From: a virus
IMG/VR virus record: IMGVR_UViG_3300036785_000578
Location: 1-40,423 of that record
Length of the DNA stretch: 40,423 nt
Strand: one strand, 5' to 3'
Shown: piece by piece, positions 14,002 through 23,597 of the stretch
Position numbering within the stretch: position 1 is the stretch's first letter
Layout of the letters: every line of letters starts with the position of its first letter
Notes under the pieces: generated by a model
The model's database searches: none
Seen by the model: only the letters and a program-made list of their open reading frames with translations
Told to the model about the DNA's origin: nothing
Program-made: the position numbers and the translations under genes

Positions 14002-14987
14002 TGAATCACTCCCCCTTGCAAATTGAAGTCGAAAATTTGCTGCAGATACCATGCGGATGCTTCGCCAGATCCCACCGGAAAAGCCTTGTGTGCCTCGATC
14101 GGCGTGATCGCCCCGCAACGCATCATGGTTAAAAGTGCCGTGCGCCAGCCATAAAACTTCGGCTTCCAGATCGTTCCCCACTCCGTGAATTCAAGAATCA
14201 TCCACTCCGTCGATAGTGGCCATTGGATCGTGGCCACGCGCGAAAATTCCGGCTCTGCAATCGATGAACCTCTGGCCGCCTGGTCGTACTTCTCGCGGGC
14301 TTCGGCTACCATCGCCGCCACATCCCGCAGTTTCTTTTCCGCCTCCTGCTTGCGCCCCAGCCTTTCGAGCGCCTGCACCTGGTTAAATTGCTTTTGCGCT
14401 TCGTCGGCCATGCGTAAGCACTCTTCGCGTTCGCCTTCGCGGCGCATCTCCGCGGCACCATCCCATAACTGATTGCGCATGTAGATGCCGCTTAGGCCGC
14501 TACGCGCGCCCTCGAAGGGAAACATTACATGCTCACTCAGTTTCAGTTTGCCTTTGCCGGTCACCTTGCCCAGCTGGTCGTAGAACTGTTGCGGGGTCAG
14601 AATTTTTCCGTACCGCATCTCTTCGTTCTCGTGCCCCATCCATCGGCCTTGCCCATCCCAGCGGTTTTTGTGCTCCGCGGCTTCGGTCAATTCGCGCAGC
14701 GCACAATTTTTCTCGATCAGCTCATGGCCCTTGGTTTCCTCTACTTCATGGCGCATTCGTTCCATGGCTTCGATCACCCGCGGGTGGTTGGCAATCATCT
14801 GGTCATGGGTGGCGCGGAAGTCTTCAAGCGCCGGCTTTTCTCCCACCGCGGCGCCGCTTGTTCCGAGCCCCAGCGCCAGGCCCAGCCCGGCCATCTGTTC
14901 GGCGCCTTCCGGCTGCGGCGGGGTATAGCCCTTGTCGATTTCTTCCGCCGCCTGGCGGATGGCTTTGTCTGCATAGTGTTCAGTCAT
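13998..14987 (-). CDS. putative internal or structural virion protein
   Basis: 329 aa, with no standard domain recognised. The N-terminal part contains a Gly/Ala-rich patch (GLGLALGLGTSGAAVG). The centre is a charged helical region with probable coiled coil (about 175-240, rich in E, R, Q, A). The C-terminus has aromatic elements (TEWMILEFTEWGTIWKPKFYGWRTALL). It is joined by ATGA to the large protein before it and by TTGA to the GroES-like gene. Presumed virion component by position. Confidence 0.5.
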   Translation of the reverse strand: MTEHYADKAIRQAAEEIDKGYTPPQPEGAEQMAGLGLALGLGTSGAAVGEKPALEDFRATHDQMIANHPRVIEAMERMRHEVEETKGHELIEKNCALRELTEAAEHKNRWDGQGRWMGHENEEMRYGKILTPQQFYDQLGKVTGKGKLKLSEHVMFPFEGARSGLSGIYMRNQLWDGAAEMRREGEREECLRMADEAQKQFNQVQALERLGRKQEAEKKLRDVAAMVAEAREKYDQAARGSSIAEPEFSRVATIQWPLSTEWMILEFTEWGTIWKPKFYGWRTALLTMMRCGAITPIEAHKAFPVGSGEASAWYLQQIFDFNLQGGVIH

Positions 14988-17317
14988 CGTTGCCGCTCCT
15001 GTTGTTGCCGCTGCAGGCTGCTGTCAGTCATGGCTTTTTGAATCATGGTGGCGATAAACGGGCCGTACCGCTCCGCGGTCGCGCCCGACTGCAGCGCGAA
15101 AAGAAAATTCTGCGCAATCTTGGGGTTGGTCTTGATGGCGTTGAGCACATAGCGCGAAGTTTCGTAAGTCGTCTCACCAGCTACCCCGCCGGCAAATCCG
15201 CCGAATCCGGTCATATGCCCCAGGGTGGCGCCAACCGTAAACGCCGCGCCGCGCTTCGCCCAGGGAGAAAGTCTCTCTGCTGCCGGCGCCGGCGGTTTAC
15301 CTTTGGCCGCTTCCTCTTCCAGCCGCTGCACTTCTGCAGCGTGGGCTTTGGCCTGGTCAAACGGGGGCGCGGGTTCATTTCCTTTCAGCCGCTTAATCTC
15401 TTTTGCAACGGCATCCTCGGGATTCTCGTTCAATATCTTCTGAACCTCTTTGGTTACGGTTTGCAGACCGTTGTTAAATACCGCGCGGCCTTTGTCGGTC
15501 ACGTTTTGCTGCGCAATCTCTTCCAGACTTTCCAGTCGCCCAGTTCCGAGCGAGGCTTCTATCTGCGGCCGGCCGTAGAGTTTCACCGCGCGCTGCAGAT
15601 CCGTCATCAATCCCCTGCCGTTGATCCCGCGCTGCGTCAATGAGACTTTCGATGCACCTGGCACACCGTTAAGATTGCGGTCCCAGAGATTCCCGAAGTC
15701 GCGCAGCATATAGCTCTGGCGGAATCCGGCTTTGGCTGCAGCCTTCATCTCCGGCGTCATTTCGCCGGCGGTTGAATCCATCAACTGATCCATCTCCCCC
15801 AGCTTCTGCTTGTAGATCGCCGCGGCGCCCTGTTCGCCTTTGCGCATCGCATTCTGAGCCGCGGCCACTTCGCCATTGATCTGGCGGAAGCGCCCGCCCG
15901 TCGCGGCGTCGAACTGGTTATAGGCATCGTCGTTGATCGCCGTCAGATGATCGGCGGCGCCGGTGAAATCGCTAATCTGCCCGAGTATTTCTGGTGTATT
16001 GATTTGCGCCGGCACTGGCTTACCGGTGGCCGTGGCTACCATGCGGCCCGTGGGTGCTGCAGGTTCGCCGCCCGGCTGGTTCATCATTACTTCCTGCTGA
16101 GGCACGTTGCGCGCAAGGTTGGTGCGCGCAGCGTTGGTCTGTTCAAGTGCCGGCTCCACAGCCGCGCGGGCGTGGCCAGCATAAGCAGCGCGGGAGGTCA
16201 GTTCCTGCCTTCGCGCCGCTGTTTCGGCTTCCGCTGCCTGCTGCTCCGCAGCCGTCAGCCTGCCGGCTGCCTGTTGGCGGGTTGTCGCTACATTCTGTCT
16301 TGCCTGGGCTTCTCTCGCTGCGGTTTGCTGGGCCGTCTCCTGTTGCGCCGCGGCTACATTTTGCGCCGCCGTTGTCTCCCTGGCCGCGGCCGCCGCGGCT
16401 TCCGCGGCCGCTGCTTCGCCTGGTGCGTTGACCATCGTTCGGACGCCGCTTGCGACCGCGCCGGCGCCTTGCAGGACAGGAACGGCCGCGGCGCCCAAGG
16501 CCGCGGCTGTGAGCGAGGCACGCACATCTCCGCCCGTTTTGACGAAGGTTTGGGCGCCTGCGATGGTGCCATTTTTAGCGGCCGATGCGCCGATTTTCAG
16601 CACTTTGCCAATCATGGGAACTTCTTCAATGAGTTGCGCCAGGCGGGTAACGGTCTTAAACTTATCGGCCGCCTTCATCGTCGTTCCCGCCCGCCCCAGC
16701 ATCCCCAGCAATTCGCTTTCCTTAAACATTTCACCCGCAGCGCCCAGAGGTCCGGTCGCATATATTTCGCCCAGACCTTCGGTTGCTTCGCCCAGACCTT
16801 CCTGCAGATTGCGCGCCGGCGTGGCTGCAAACATTTGCGCTTCCGTCTCCGCTCGGGTTGTCGGCCGCCGGTCAAAAGCGGTGGCGGTCTTCACCAAACC
16901 CCTGGCGCCGCCGATGATGCCCCGCAGCGGGCCACTCATAATTGGGTGCCTGTCTATCCACTGGTCAACGCGGTTTTCGTCCAGCGGATCCGCGGCATGG
17001 TCGCGCGCGTAAGTCTGCAGAGTCGGCTTGTCGGCAAATAGAAAACCATCATCCAGCGCCTTGTGTACCTGGTGATAACCGACGCTGCGAACGATGCCGG
17101 CGGGATCGTGCATCTGGTAGGCACCTTCTCCGCCCTGCGGCGCGTAGCTGCCGGTGATCGCATCCTGCGCCGGCTGCGGCCGCTGTGGCGCCGTCGCCGC
17201 CGCGGAGATGGGATTTCCCTGCGCGTCCCATCCCTGGGGCGAGGGCGGGGGCGCTGCGGGCTGGGAAACAGGGTTTCCCTGCGCGTCCCATCCGGCGGTT
17301 GCGGTTACGGGATCCAC
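14984..17317 (-). CDS. large internal virion protein with Ala/Gln/Glu coiled coil
   Basis: 777 aa, starting at GTG 17317 behind GGAAAGGG. The first 40 residues contain GWDAQGNPVSQP and GWDAQGNPISAA, a direct repeat also visible in DNA (17211-17233 and 17271-17293). About 290-400 is an extreme alanine, glutamine and glutamate coiled coil. The C-terminus has glycine-rich hydrophobic segments. Podoviruses pack such large helical proteins inside the capsid and eject them to form a DNA conduit across the envelope. It overlaps the preceding gene by 13 nt. Confidence 0.55.
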   Translation of the reverse strand: MDPVTATAGWDAQGNPVSQPAAPPPSPQGWDAQGNPISAAATAPQRPQPAQDAITGSYAPQGGEGAYQMHDPAGIVRSVGYHQVHKALDDGFLFADKPTLQTYARDHAADPLDENRVDQWIDRHPIMSGPLRGIIGGARGLVKTATAFDRRPTTRAETEAQMFAATPARNLQEGLGEATEGLGEIYATGPLGAAGEMFKESELLGMLGRAGTTMKAADKFKTVTRLAQLIEEVPMIGKVLKIGASAAKNGTIAGAQTFVKTGGDVRASLTAAALGAAAVPVLQGAGAVASGVRTMVNAPGEAAAAEAAAAAARETTAAQNVAAAQQETAQQTAAREAQARQNVATTRQQAAGRLTAAEQQAAEAETAARRQELTSRAAYAGHARAAVEPALEQTNAARTNLARNVPQQEVMMNQPGGEPAAPTGRMVATATGKPVPAQINTPEILGQISDFTGAADHLTAINDDAYNQFDAATGGRFRQINGEVAAAQNAMRKGEQGAAAIYKQKLGEMDQLMDSTAGEMTPEMKAAAKAGFRQSYMLRDFGNLWDRNLNGVPGASKVSLTQRGINGRGLMTDLQRAVKLYGRPQIEASLGTGRLESLEEIAQQNVTDKGRAVFNNGLQTVTKEVQKILNENPEDAVAKEIKRLKGNEPAPPFDQAKAHAAEVQRLEEEAAKGKPPAPAAERLSPWAKRGAAFTVGATLGHMTGFGGFAGGVAGETTYETSRYVLNAIKTNPKIAQNFLFALQSGATAERYGPFIATMIQKAMTDSSLQRQQQERQR

Positions 17318-19251
17318 ATGCCCTTTCCGTTATTCGCGTTCCAGTCCCAATGTGCGGTTGCAGGTACGCTCGGCGGCCGCGCCGGCGCCGGCCGCGTGGA
17401 GGGTGCAGCCTGCGGGCCGCCAGGTTGCCCGACCCCAACAGTTCCATACCGTTTAAGCAGAAATCGATTGTTCTGCACGAGTGAGTTTCGCTGTGTTCTC
17501 AATGCTTGACTCAGAATGTCGGCGGCGCCTTGTAGGTTTGCGACTGTCGGCCGCTGGCCCAGCATTTCATCGGCTTGCTGCAGTTTTTTATCTGTATCGC
17601 TGCCGCCTAGCAGCGGATTCCCGATAAGTCCAGCGATTGAGCGCCGGGTTTCCGCAATCGATGTGTTGAGGTTTTTGGCCGCGTTGTCGCCCATGTTTCT
17701 TTGCGTCCAGAGCATGACATCGTTAGCCAATCCTGCGCCGGGGAGGTTTGAGTCGATAAGGCCGGCTTGCTTGGAAAGGTTCAACATCTGATCCATATAG
17801 CCCGGCGCGCCTGGCGTGCCAAGTATGCGGTCAATTCCGTCGAGTGCTGCCTGCGTCTTAGGGCTCGCAGCAAATTTATTTTCCTGTTTGATGATCGATT
17901 CACTGAAAGGCCGGCCGGCGGCCTGCCCAAGTTCTATAGCTCTGCCCAGTACCATATTCGGATCGAGCTGTGCGCCCTTGGCTTCACGTTTGAGGTCTTC
18001 GGGCAGAATGTCGCCGTTGTACAGTGCCTGCGCCATAGCTTCAAATCGTGGGTTCGGTGTGCCGTCGTCGGTAATCATGCCGGCCTTGACTTGCTTGGTT
18101 TTCTGCTCGGCCAGATCCGCCTGAGCCCCTTTCTCGCGGGTGCCGGCCTTAGTTTCACCTATTTGCGCCTGCGTCAGAGCTATCTTGCCGGGCAGTTCTT
18201 GGGTGCGCGCCGTTGTCTCCCCTTCGAGATTCTTCTGCTGCGCTGCCTTTGTTTCCATGTCTTGCTTTTTGTTCTTGAATTCCAGTGCAGCCTTGCCCGC
18301 GGCGTTCCAGTAATCGTCAATCTCTCCTTGCGAAGTCGGCGCGGTCGCTTTGTGCCAGTCATATTGCCCTGTCACGCTGTTAAAAGTGGGGAATTCTGAC
18401 CCGGTTGGAAGCAGGGTATCGCGATACCCTTGGGGAGTCTTATAAACCGCGAAGCCTTTGGTTTTGCCATCCTCGCCAACCTGAGGAACGAATTCCAGCG
18501 CATGATTGTGAACCAGATCCTTCATTACATCTGGATTTTTCCCCTGAATCTCGCTGATGTCGCCAGGATGCGCCGCCGTTCCCAGCAATTCCGCATGGGC
18601 CGTCTTCAGCCTGTCTTCCTGGCCTTGCCAGAATGCAATATCATGCTGGGTAGCGTCGATCTTCCGCCGCGTGGCCCCCCATGTTTCCTCGGCCATCTTC
18701 ATGCGCAGCATTTGATTGTTGGCGTTGTCTAACACTTTCTGGCGCACATCTGCCTGTTCCTTGTCGCTGGCCTTCTGCTGCGCCTCGATGCCCGCCTCAG
18801 CGGCTTTGCCCATGTTGCCCGCACCTTTGCCCGCGGCCAGGCCCGCGGCCCCCCCGCGCATGGCTTCGCCTGCTATCCGCATCCACTGCTGGCCGCGCGT
18901 CATCGTGTGTTGTTTTACGTAAGCATTGCCCTGCGCATCGGTGCCCACTTCCGGCCGCGTCTTGCCTACCAGTGCATCGGTAACCGAGTCCATCACCCCC
19001 AGCAACCCACCGCGTTTGGTCGACGTCACCACGGGCGCGGTGGGGGGCGGCTTCGGCGCCGCCGGCTGCTGTTGTCCAGGGGCAGCAACCGGCGGCTGCT
19101 GCGTGCCAGCCCCTGCTGCCGGCGCCGCAGCTTTCGGGGCCGTATTCATCCACTGATCGCGCGCAGCCCCATTGTCGGCCGGCGGTGGCGTGATTGTGCT
19201 TACATTGCCGCCGTCCGGTGGGTTTAAGACGCCTTCGTATCCGTTAGGCAT
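17305..19251 (-). CDS. large internal virion or ejection-like protein
   Basis: 648 aa. The N-terminal 75 residues are proline- and glutamine-rich (QQPPVAAPGQQQPAAPKPPPTAP). A glycine/alanine stretch (GEAMRGGAAGLAAGKGAGNMG) and long polar helices follow, with heptad-like regions at about 330-390. The C-terminal third (KTQAALDGIDRILGTPGAPGYMDQML ...) is helical. It ends in HWDWNANNGKGMWIP, echoing the GWDAQGNP repeat at the start of the next protein. Composition and neighbourhood fit a DNA-ejection protein. No enzymatic motif seen. Confidence 0.5.
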   Translation of the reverse strand: MPNGYEGVLNPPDGGNVSTITPPPADNGAARDQWMNTAPKAAAPAAGAGTQQPPVAAPGQQQPAAPKPPPTAPVVTSTKRGGLLGVMDSVTDALVGKTRPEVGTDAQGNAYVKQHTMTRGQQWMRIAGEAMRGGAAGLAAGKGAGNMGKAAEAGIEAQQKASDKEQADVRQKVLDNANNQMLRMKMAEETWGATRRKIDATQHDIAFWQGQEDRLKTAHAELLGTAAHPGDISEIQGKNPDVMKDLVHNHALEFVPQVGEDGKTKGFAVYKTPQGYRDTLLPTGSEFPTFNSVTGQYDWHKATAPTSQGEIDDYWNAAGKAALEFKNKKQDMETKAAQQKNLEGETTARTQELPGKIALTQAQIGETKAGTREKGAQADLAEQKTKQVKAGMITDDGTPNPRFEAMAQALYNGDILPEDLKREAKGAQLDPNMVLGRAIELGQAAGRPFSESIIKQENKFAASPKTQAALDGIDRILGTPGAPGYMDQMLNLSKQAGLIDSNLPGAGLANDVMLWTQRNMGDNAAKNLNTSIAETRRSIAGLIGNPLLGGSDTDKKLQQADEMLGQRPTVANLQGAADILSQALRTQRNSLVQNNRFLLKRYGTVGVGQPGGPQAAPSTRPAPARPPSVPATAHWDWNANNGKGMWIP

Positions 19252-19263
19252 GATGTTCCCTCT

Positions 19264-19941
19264 TTATGCCCACCCTGTAGGCAATGCCCCGCCGCTGCCA
19301 ACGGGACCGCCAGCGCCGCCGCCCTTGCCGCCAAAGGACATTCCTCCGCTTAGGAGCCCTCCCCCGATGGTCCCGGCGGCGCCGATGGCTGCATTGATCC
19401 AGCTGTTTTGTTCTTCCGCTATCTGGTTGGCTGTAGTCCCTGCAGCCCCGCCGGCGCTCGTGGCGGCGCCTTCATATCCCAGCGGATTTTCGCCTGCGGC
19501 AATGCTTTCGAGGCCCGCGCCCGCGCCCAGCCATTGCTTGTACCCCTGCTCGTAATCGGCTTCCTTGATCTGGGTTTGTTCCCGGCTCAATTCGCCGGCC
19601 GCGCTCTGCGCCGTCTCCGCTCTGAGCTGTTCCGCCCCGCCGCTTCCGATAAGTTCATCCCCCCCGCCTCTCGCTGCGATACTTTCGCCCACTGCCCGCG
19701 ATGCGTTGGCGTAGTTGGTCGCCGTGCCCGCTACAGCCGTAGCATTCAAGACATTCGCTTCATCCGTCGAGAATCCTTCCTGCGACGGTCCCAACGCGAA
19801 AATCGACTGAAACTGTTTCGCCATTGGCGCATAAATCGCCTGCTGATCTGCATACTGTTTGGCGGTCATCTCCTGCGCCTGCTTGTAAGCATCCAGCTGC
19901 TCCTGTTGCAAAAGATTTTGACTGCTAGTTGCACCGCACAC
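19264..19941 (-). CDS. internal virion-like protein
   Basis: 225 aa from GTG 19941, which follows GGAGG at 6 nt; the longer frame to 20007 overlaps the upstream gene without a site. The N-terminus is a polar helix (SQNLLQQEQLDAYKQAQEMTAKQYADQQAIYAPMAKQF). The middle has Gly-rich loops (ESIAARGGGDELIGSGGAEQL), and the C-terminus is strongly glycine-rich (GGGLLSGGMSFGGKGGGAGGPVGSGG). That glycine-rich tail is common in small podovirus internal proteins. It is the first of three consecutive proteins of this type. Confidence 0.55.
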   Translation of the reverse strand: MCGATSSQNLLQQEQLDAYKQAQEMTAKQYADQQAIYAPMAKQFQSIFALGPSQEGFSTDEANVLNATAVAGTATNYANASRAVGESIAARGGGDELIGSGGAEQLRAETAQSAAGELSREQTQIKEADYEQGYKQWLGAGAGLESIAAGENPLGYEGAATSAGGAAGTTANQIAEEQNSWINAAIGAAGTIGGGLLSGGMSFGGKGGGAGGPVGSGGALPTGWA

Positions 19942-20398
19942 TGGCCGCCTCCAGACGTTTCGAGAGCCGCCCGCCCTCGTTCGAAAATCCCAGATGGTTT
20001 TCTGCAAACCGGATCAGTTTCGGATTCCGGCTTTCGAAGCGAATTTCTCTCACGCTTTTCGCATTCCGTTCCAGCCATCGCATGCCTTCGACAAGAGCCA
20101 TAGACAAGCGGTTGCGATGGTGGATCTGTGAGGCAATCGCCGCTACAGCCGGATAGGGCGGGAATTGAATATGTACCTCAATGTCGGGGTCGTAGCGAAC
20201 CGCCTTGAAAAAGTACACTGGCCCTTCCTCATCGGTCAGCAGCCAGGCTTCCCATCGTTCTCCTTGCTCGATCCAGAATTCCGGGCGCACACGCTGCGCG
20301 GCATGGTCGGGATCGGCAAGAGTCCAGGCGCGCGCCAGGTCTAAATGCTTCTGGTCGGCCGGGATCAGCAGATAGCGCGAAAATTGGTGAGTGATCAT
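19925..20398 (-). CDS. GNAT-like protein of the virion operon
   Basis: 157 aa. HQFSRYLLIPADQKHLDLARAWTLADPDH, ERWEAWLLTDEEGPVYFFKAVRYDPDIEVHIQF, and GMRWLERNAKSVREIRFESRNPKLIRFAENHLGFSNEGG follow the strand/helix order of the GNAT acyltransferase fold, including a late NPKLIRFAExxLGF element typical of its C-terminus. Proteins of this size and fold recur between tail and internal protein genes in podoviruses. An acetyltransferase activity is not demonstrated. It starts in an ATGA overlap with the upstream gene. Confidence 0.55.
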   Translation of the reverse strand: MITHQFSRYLLIPADQKHLDLARAWTLADPDHAAQRVRPEFWIEQGERWEAWLLTDEEGPVYFFKAVRYDPDIEVHIQFPPYPAVAAIASQIHHRNRLSMALVEGMRWLERNAKSVREIRFESRNPKLIRFAENHLGFSNEGGRLSKRLEAASVRCN

Positions 20399-20754
20399 GA
20401 TGCTTTCTTCCGCCGCCCCCGCGGTGCCTCTGATTGCTGCGAGTGGTATGCGGCAAGTTCGCGGGGGCCGGATTTTGCCGGCTGGTCTTGAATTTCAAAG
20501 CTGAGTGCGCCTCCGCACAGAACGCACCTTCCCATAGGGGAGCGGTCGGCTGGCTGGTACACGTACATCATTGAATCGCCGCAGATAATCTCTCCAATCC
20601 GGCGGGCAAAATACAGTTTCAATTCGTTATCTTCCTTGATCTGGATTCCGAGATCCGGCGCCATGTCTAGAAAAGATTGAATCGGCAAAATCTTGGCGTG
20701 GTCATAAACGTTGGCGCACTGGATCCGCAGCCGAATATCTGGAATGCCTTTCAC
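20395..20754 (-). CDS. hypothetical late protein with one CxxC
   Basis: 119 aa, starting at GTG 20754 in a GTGA overlap with the preceding large gene. A single CVLC (residues 77-80) lies near the middle; the C-terminus is basic (PRGRRKKAS). The N-terminus (PDIRLRIQCANVYDHAKILPIQSFLDMAPDLGIQIKEDNELKLYFARRIGEI) looks folded. Structural or assembly role by position only. Confidence 0.5.
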   Translation of the reverse strand: MKGIPDIRLRIQCANVYDHAKILPIQSFLDMAPDLGIQIKEDNELKLYFARRIGEIICGDSMMYVYQPADRSPMGRCVLCGGALSFEIQDQPAKSGPRELAAYHSQQSEAPRGRRKKAS

Positions 20755-23597
20755 TTCTGCGCTTCCTCCTTGCGTTCGTCTTCCGTGGTGGCGAAGATGC
20801 CCCAGTCGAGCAGTTCATCTCCAAAAGCCTGCATCCCGTAATCAAACTTAGTCAGAATGCAATCGCCTTCGTCGGCCACTCCGTTTTGCGCCAGGGCATA
20901 ACGATCGCTGAAAACACTTTTGCTCCGCGGGGTCGAGGGCGGATCGGGGCTCGTTACTTCAAGCACATTCCACGGCCGCTCTGTCGACGGGTTGATTTCT
21001 CCCAGCAATACGCTCACCGCGGGTCTGGCGCCCACGGCCATGCTCTTGGCCGATATGTGCGCCACTTCGCTCCACTGCCCCGTGGCACACAAGAGATTTA
21101 CTCCCTTGGCGTCCCACGATGGATAGGGCGTCCCCACGTCGGTCCACACTGTTCCGGTGGAGTCGCGCATACGGATAGGCCCCGCCGTGGCCGGCCCCAT
21201 GAGCAGGTTGAAGACTCCAGGGCTGGTTTCGACCGATTGCACGGCGCTGGTGCCATTTGTTATCGCCGCGAACGGGGTCCATATCCACCCACTCTCAGGC
21301 GGATTGACCGCCGATAAGCGGAACCATCCCACGTTGCCATCGGCCACGTACATGGCGGTTTCTTTCGTGCTTTGAATGTTCCAGCTTAGAAAAGTGCCGG
21401 CCGCGCTGAACAGCGGCGCCGAGTATCCGCCCGTAGTCACTTTCAGGAATTGATCGCCAATCGGGAAACCTATTTCGGCGTAACCGCTTTGCGGATCAAA
21501 GGGGTATTCGATTCGCAGGGTGCTGACTTTCAAATTCGATTCCATGAGAAAGATTTCAGTGCCTAACACATCCATGGCGTTGTAGTTTGCCAGGTTGATT
21601 TTTTCTACGAAAGAAGTGGCATAAAACGGATTGTTTAGGGTTCCCGTGCCCAGAATGATTTTTATTCCGCTGGTGGTGAAAACCAGCAGGGCACCATTCT
21701 GCACGGTAATAGGCAACAGTCTGACGACAAGCGCCTGAAAAGTGAAGGAGTTTAATGGTGGCCATGCAGTGTTGCCGTTGCCCGTAACTGTGTCTGGCCC
21801 ACCTGACCAACTAACCGTGTTCCCGCGGAATCCCCAGATGCGTTGCAGGTGATACGCAAACCCGGTCATATTCGCGGGCGGGGCATCGTTTGAGTGCGCG
21901 ACGGGCGCGCTAATGAAGGGATTCAGCGCGCCACTGCCGTTACTCGATATGTCAGGGACTCCAAATTCTTTATAGGCGAGAAACCCGCCATCTATCGGGA
22001 TCGCATCTTCAAAAACAAGTTGGCTCTGGCCTTGCGGGGTTCGCCAGATCCAATACTGATCTAGTTGCTGCAGGCCGGTGGCAAAGCCTCCCAACTGCAA
22101 ATATGGCCCGGTCGGTTTGCCCAGGATAGGCCCTTGAATGGTGGCTGTTGGCGAAGCCGAACTGACGCTGCCATCGACCGCATGAGTCGAAAATGCATAC
22201 TGCACGCTGGCTGTGGTGATAGTCACGCCTGGCCCGATACATACCCAGGTGACCCCGCCGTCTGTCGTAGAGCTGCCCGTCGCCGTCGCCCAACTGGCCG
22301 GCGGGGTGGCCCCGGATGTGCCTCCTGAGTTGGTCATTTGCAGGTTCTGGTTTGTGTCGATGATGCAGTTATAAAGCTGGTACGAAGTCGATGGCAGCCA
22401 ATGCAGCGGCTTGCCAGAATTCATCCAGATAATGTTTCCATCCGCGGTTGTGGGGTAAAGATTGGTCGCCGTGGGCGCGCCCGCGAACTTGGGATAACCG
22501 CGGCCGGTAACATAGGCGCCTCCGCCGATGCCGCTATAGACCCATTCGACATTTTGGTTAGCGTCAAGAATCCCGTAGTAGGCGAAAAGCGCGGTGACTG
22601 GCTGCCAATACTGCGTGCCGTTCAGGGGGGTAATCGTCGGCGCGGCCGGGGGAGTTGGTAGCCCCATCGCTTGGACTGCGGATCCGTAGCACTTCCACTG
22701 CTGGCCGGCGTCGGGAGTGATCGCATACTGAGTTGAAGACCATGCGGGTGCTGTCCCTCCCGTAATGCCGCTGCCTGTTGTGGTGCTGCCGGTGTCGTTG
22801 GTTATTGCATAGGCTGCGTGGGCCAGGCTGATGGTGGCGATTCCCAGCGTGGATGAAACCATCGTCAAGGTGTAACTATTCCCATTCAGATAAGTGCCCG
22901 CCGCGGTCAATCCGCTGAAAGTGAGTGAAACCCCTTGCAGGTTCGCGAACTGGTTGGTAACGGTCTGGGGATCAAAATAGATTGTGACCACGCTTCCATT
23001 CGAAGCCGTGGCCTGAATATTCATGGTGATCCCGCCCAGTGCCATCTGCATATTGTGATTGGGGTCAATAACGATGAGCGTGCCCGGTGTTACCACCGTG
23101 GAAGCAACCCAGCCGGTAGATCCTGCTATCCACTTTTTCGTTTCCACTCCGTCGCTCATGTAGAGCGTCGATCCCAGCGCGAGGAATCGCATTTTCCCCG
23201 CGCCGGCCAGCTTGTTCAAAAGCGTTATCTGCCCGCCCGCGGTGCCGTCCTGCACCTGGGTAGCGGTATCCACCATCACGCGCACAATCTCATTGCCGTT
23301 TGAAATGTACTTGAAGCTGTAAAAACCTAGAACCGGATTGAAAGTGTTTGTGTTGTAGACCGCAGAGCCAGGGCGGCGAATGTCTGTGAGCCTGCAGCTT
23401 ATTTCGCGGTTGATTCCATCCCAGATCGAGTCAAAGCGGCTGCCCTGATAAAACTTCTTCATTAGGTACGCGGTCGCCGCATCACGATAAGGGCTGCGCT
23501 GCGTCCACAGGCCGGTGAACTGTTCGCCGCCCATGGTGAGCGCCCCGTACCTGGTCGGGTTGGAGATGGCGCCCGTTGCTGCGATCGGCCCGGCCAT
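20751..23597 (-). CDS. large tail nozzle/propeller-like structural protein
   Basis: 948 aa of mainly beta structure. The N-terminus (LWTQRSPYRDAATAYLMKKFYQGSRFDSIWDGIN) and the later series of strand motifs (NGALLVFTTSGIKIILGTG, YNAMDVLGTEIFLMESNLKVSTLRIEY, ESGWIWTPF) suggest a beta-propeller-type tail component like the podovirus tail tubular B/nozzle protein. Inserted in the first half are repeats of the type DxNxNxxx, TGxTAPxW, TDGxVTWxCxGP, also found once in the 337-aa neighbour. These resemble small carbohydrate- or decoration-type modules of phage tails. Assignment by fold impression, not a match. Confidence 0.6.
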   Translation of the reverse strand: MAGPIAATGAISNPTRYGALTMGGEQFTGLWTQRSPYRDAATAYLMKKFYQGSRFDSIWDGINREISCRLTDIRRPGSAVYNTNTFNPVLGFYSFKYISNGNEIVRVMVDTATQVQDGTAGGQITLLNKLAGAGKMRFLALGSTLYMSDGVETKKWIAGSTGWVASTVVTPGTLIVIDPNHNMQMALGGITMNIQATASNGSVVTIYFDPQTVTNQFANLQGVSLTFSGLTAAGTYLNGNSYTLTMVSSTLGIATISLAHAAYAITNDTGSTTTGSGITGGTAPAWSSTQYAITPDAGQQWKCYGSAVQAMGLPTPPAAPTITPLNGTQYWQPVTALFAYYGILDANQNVEWVYSGIGGGAYVTGRGYPKFAGAPTATNLYPTTADGNIIWMNSGKPLHWLPSTSYQLYNCIIDTNQNLQMTNSGGTSGATPPASWATATGSSTTDGGVTWVCIGPGVTITTASVQYAFSTHAVDGSVSSASPTATIQGPILGKPTGPYLQLGGFATGLQQLDQYWIWRTPQGQSQLVFEDAIPIDGGFLAYKEFGVPDISSNGSGALNPFISAPVAHSNDAPPANMTGFAYHLQRIWGFRGNTVSWSGGPDTVTGNGNTAWPPLNSFTFQALVVRLLPITVQNGALLVFTTSGIKIILGTGTLNNPFYATSFVEKINLANYNAMDVLGTEIFLMESNLKVSTLRIEYPFDPQSGYAEIGFPIGDQFLKVTTGGYSAPLFSAAGTFLSWNIQSTKETAMYVADGNVGWFRLSAVNPPESGWIWTPFAAITNGTSAVQSVETSPGVFNLLMGPATAGPIRMRDSTGTVWTDVGTPYPSWDAKGVNLLCATGQWSEVAHISAKSMAVGARPAVSVLLGEINPSTERPWNVLEVTSPDPPSTPRSKSVFSDRYALAQNGVADEGDCILTKFDYGMQAFGDELLDWGIFATTEDERKEEAQK

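Noticed and set aside
15947-17041. 364-aa rightward frame opposite the 777-aa protein
   Set aside because: It is antisense to a continuous late gene, has low-complexity Arg/Cys/Gly-rich sequence typical of a shadow frame and no ribosome-site context.
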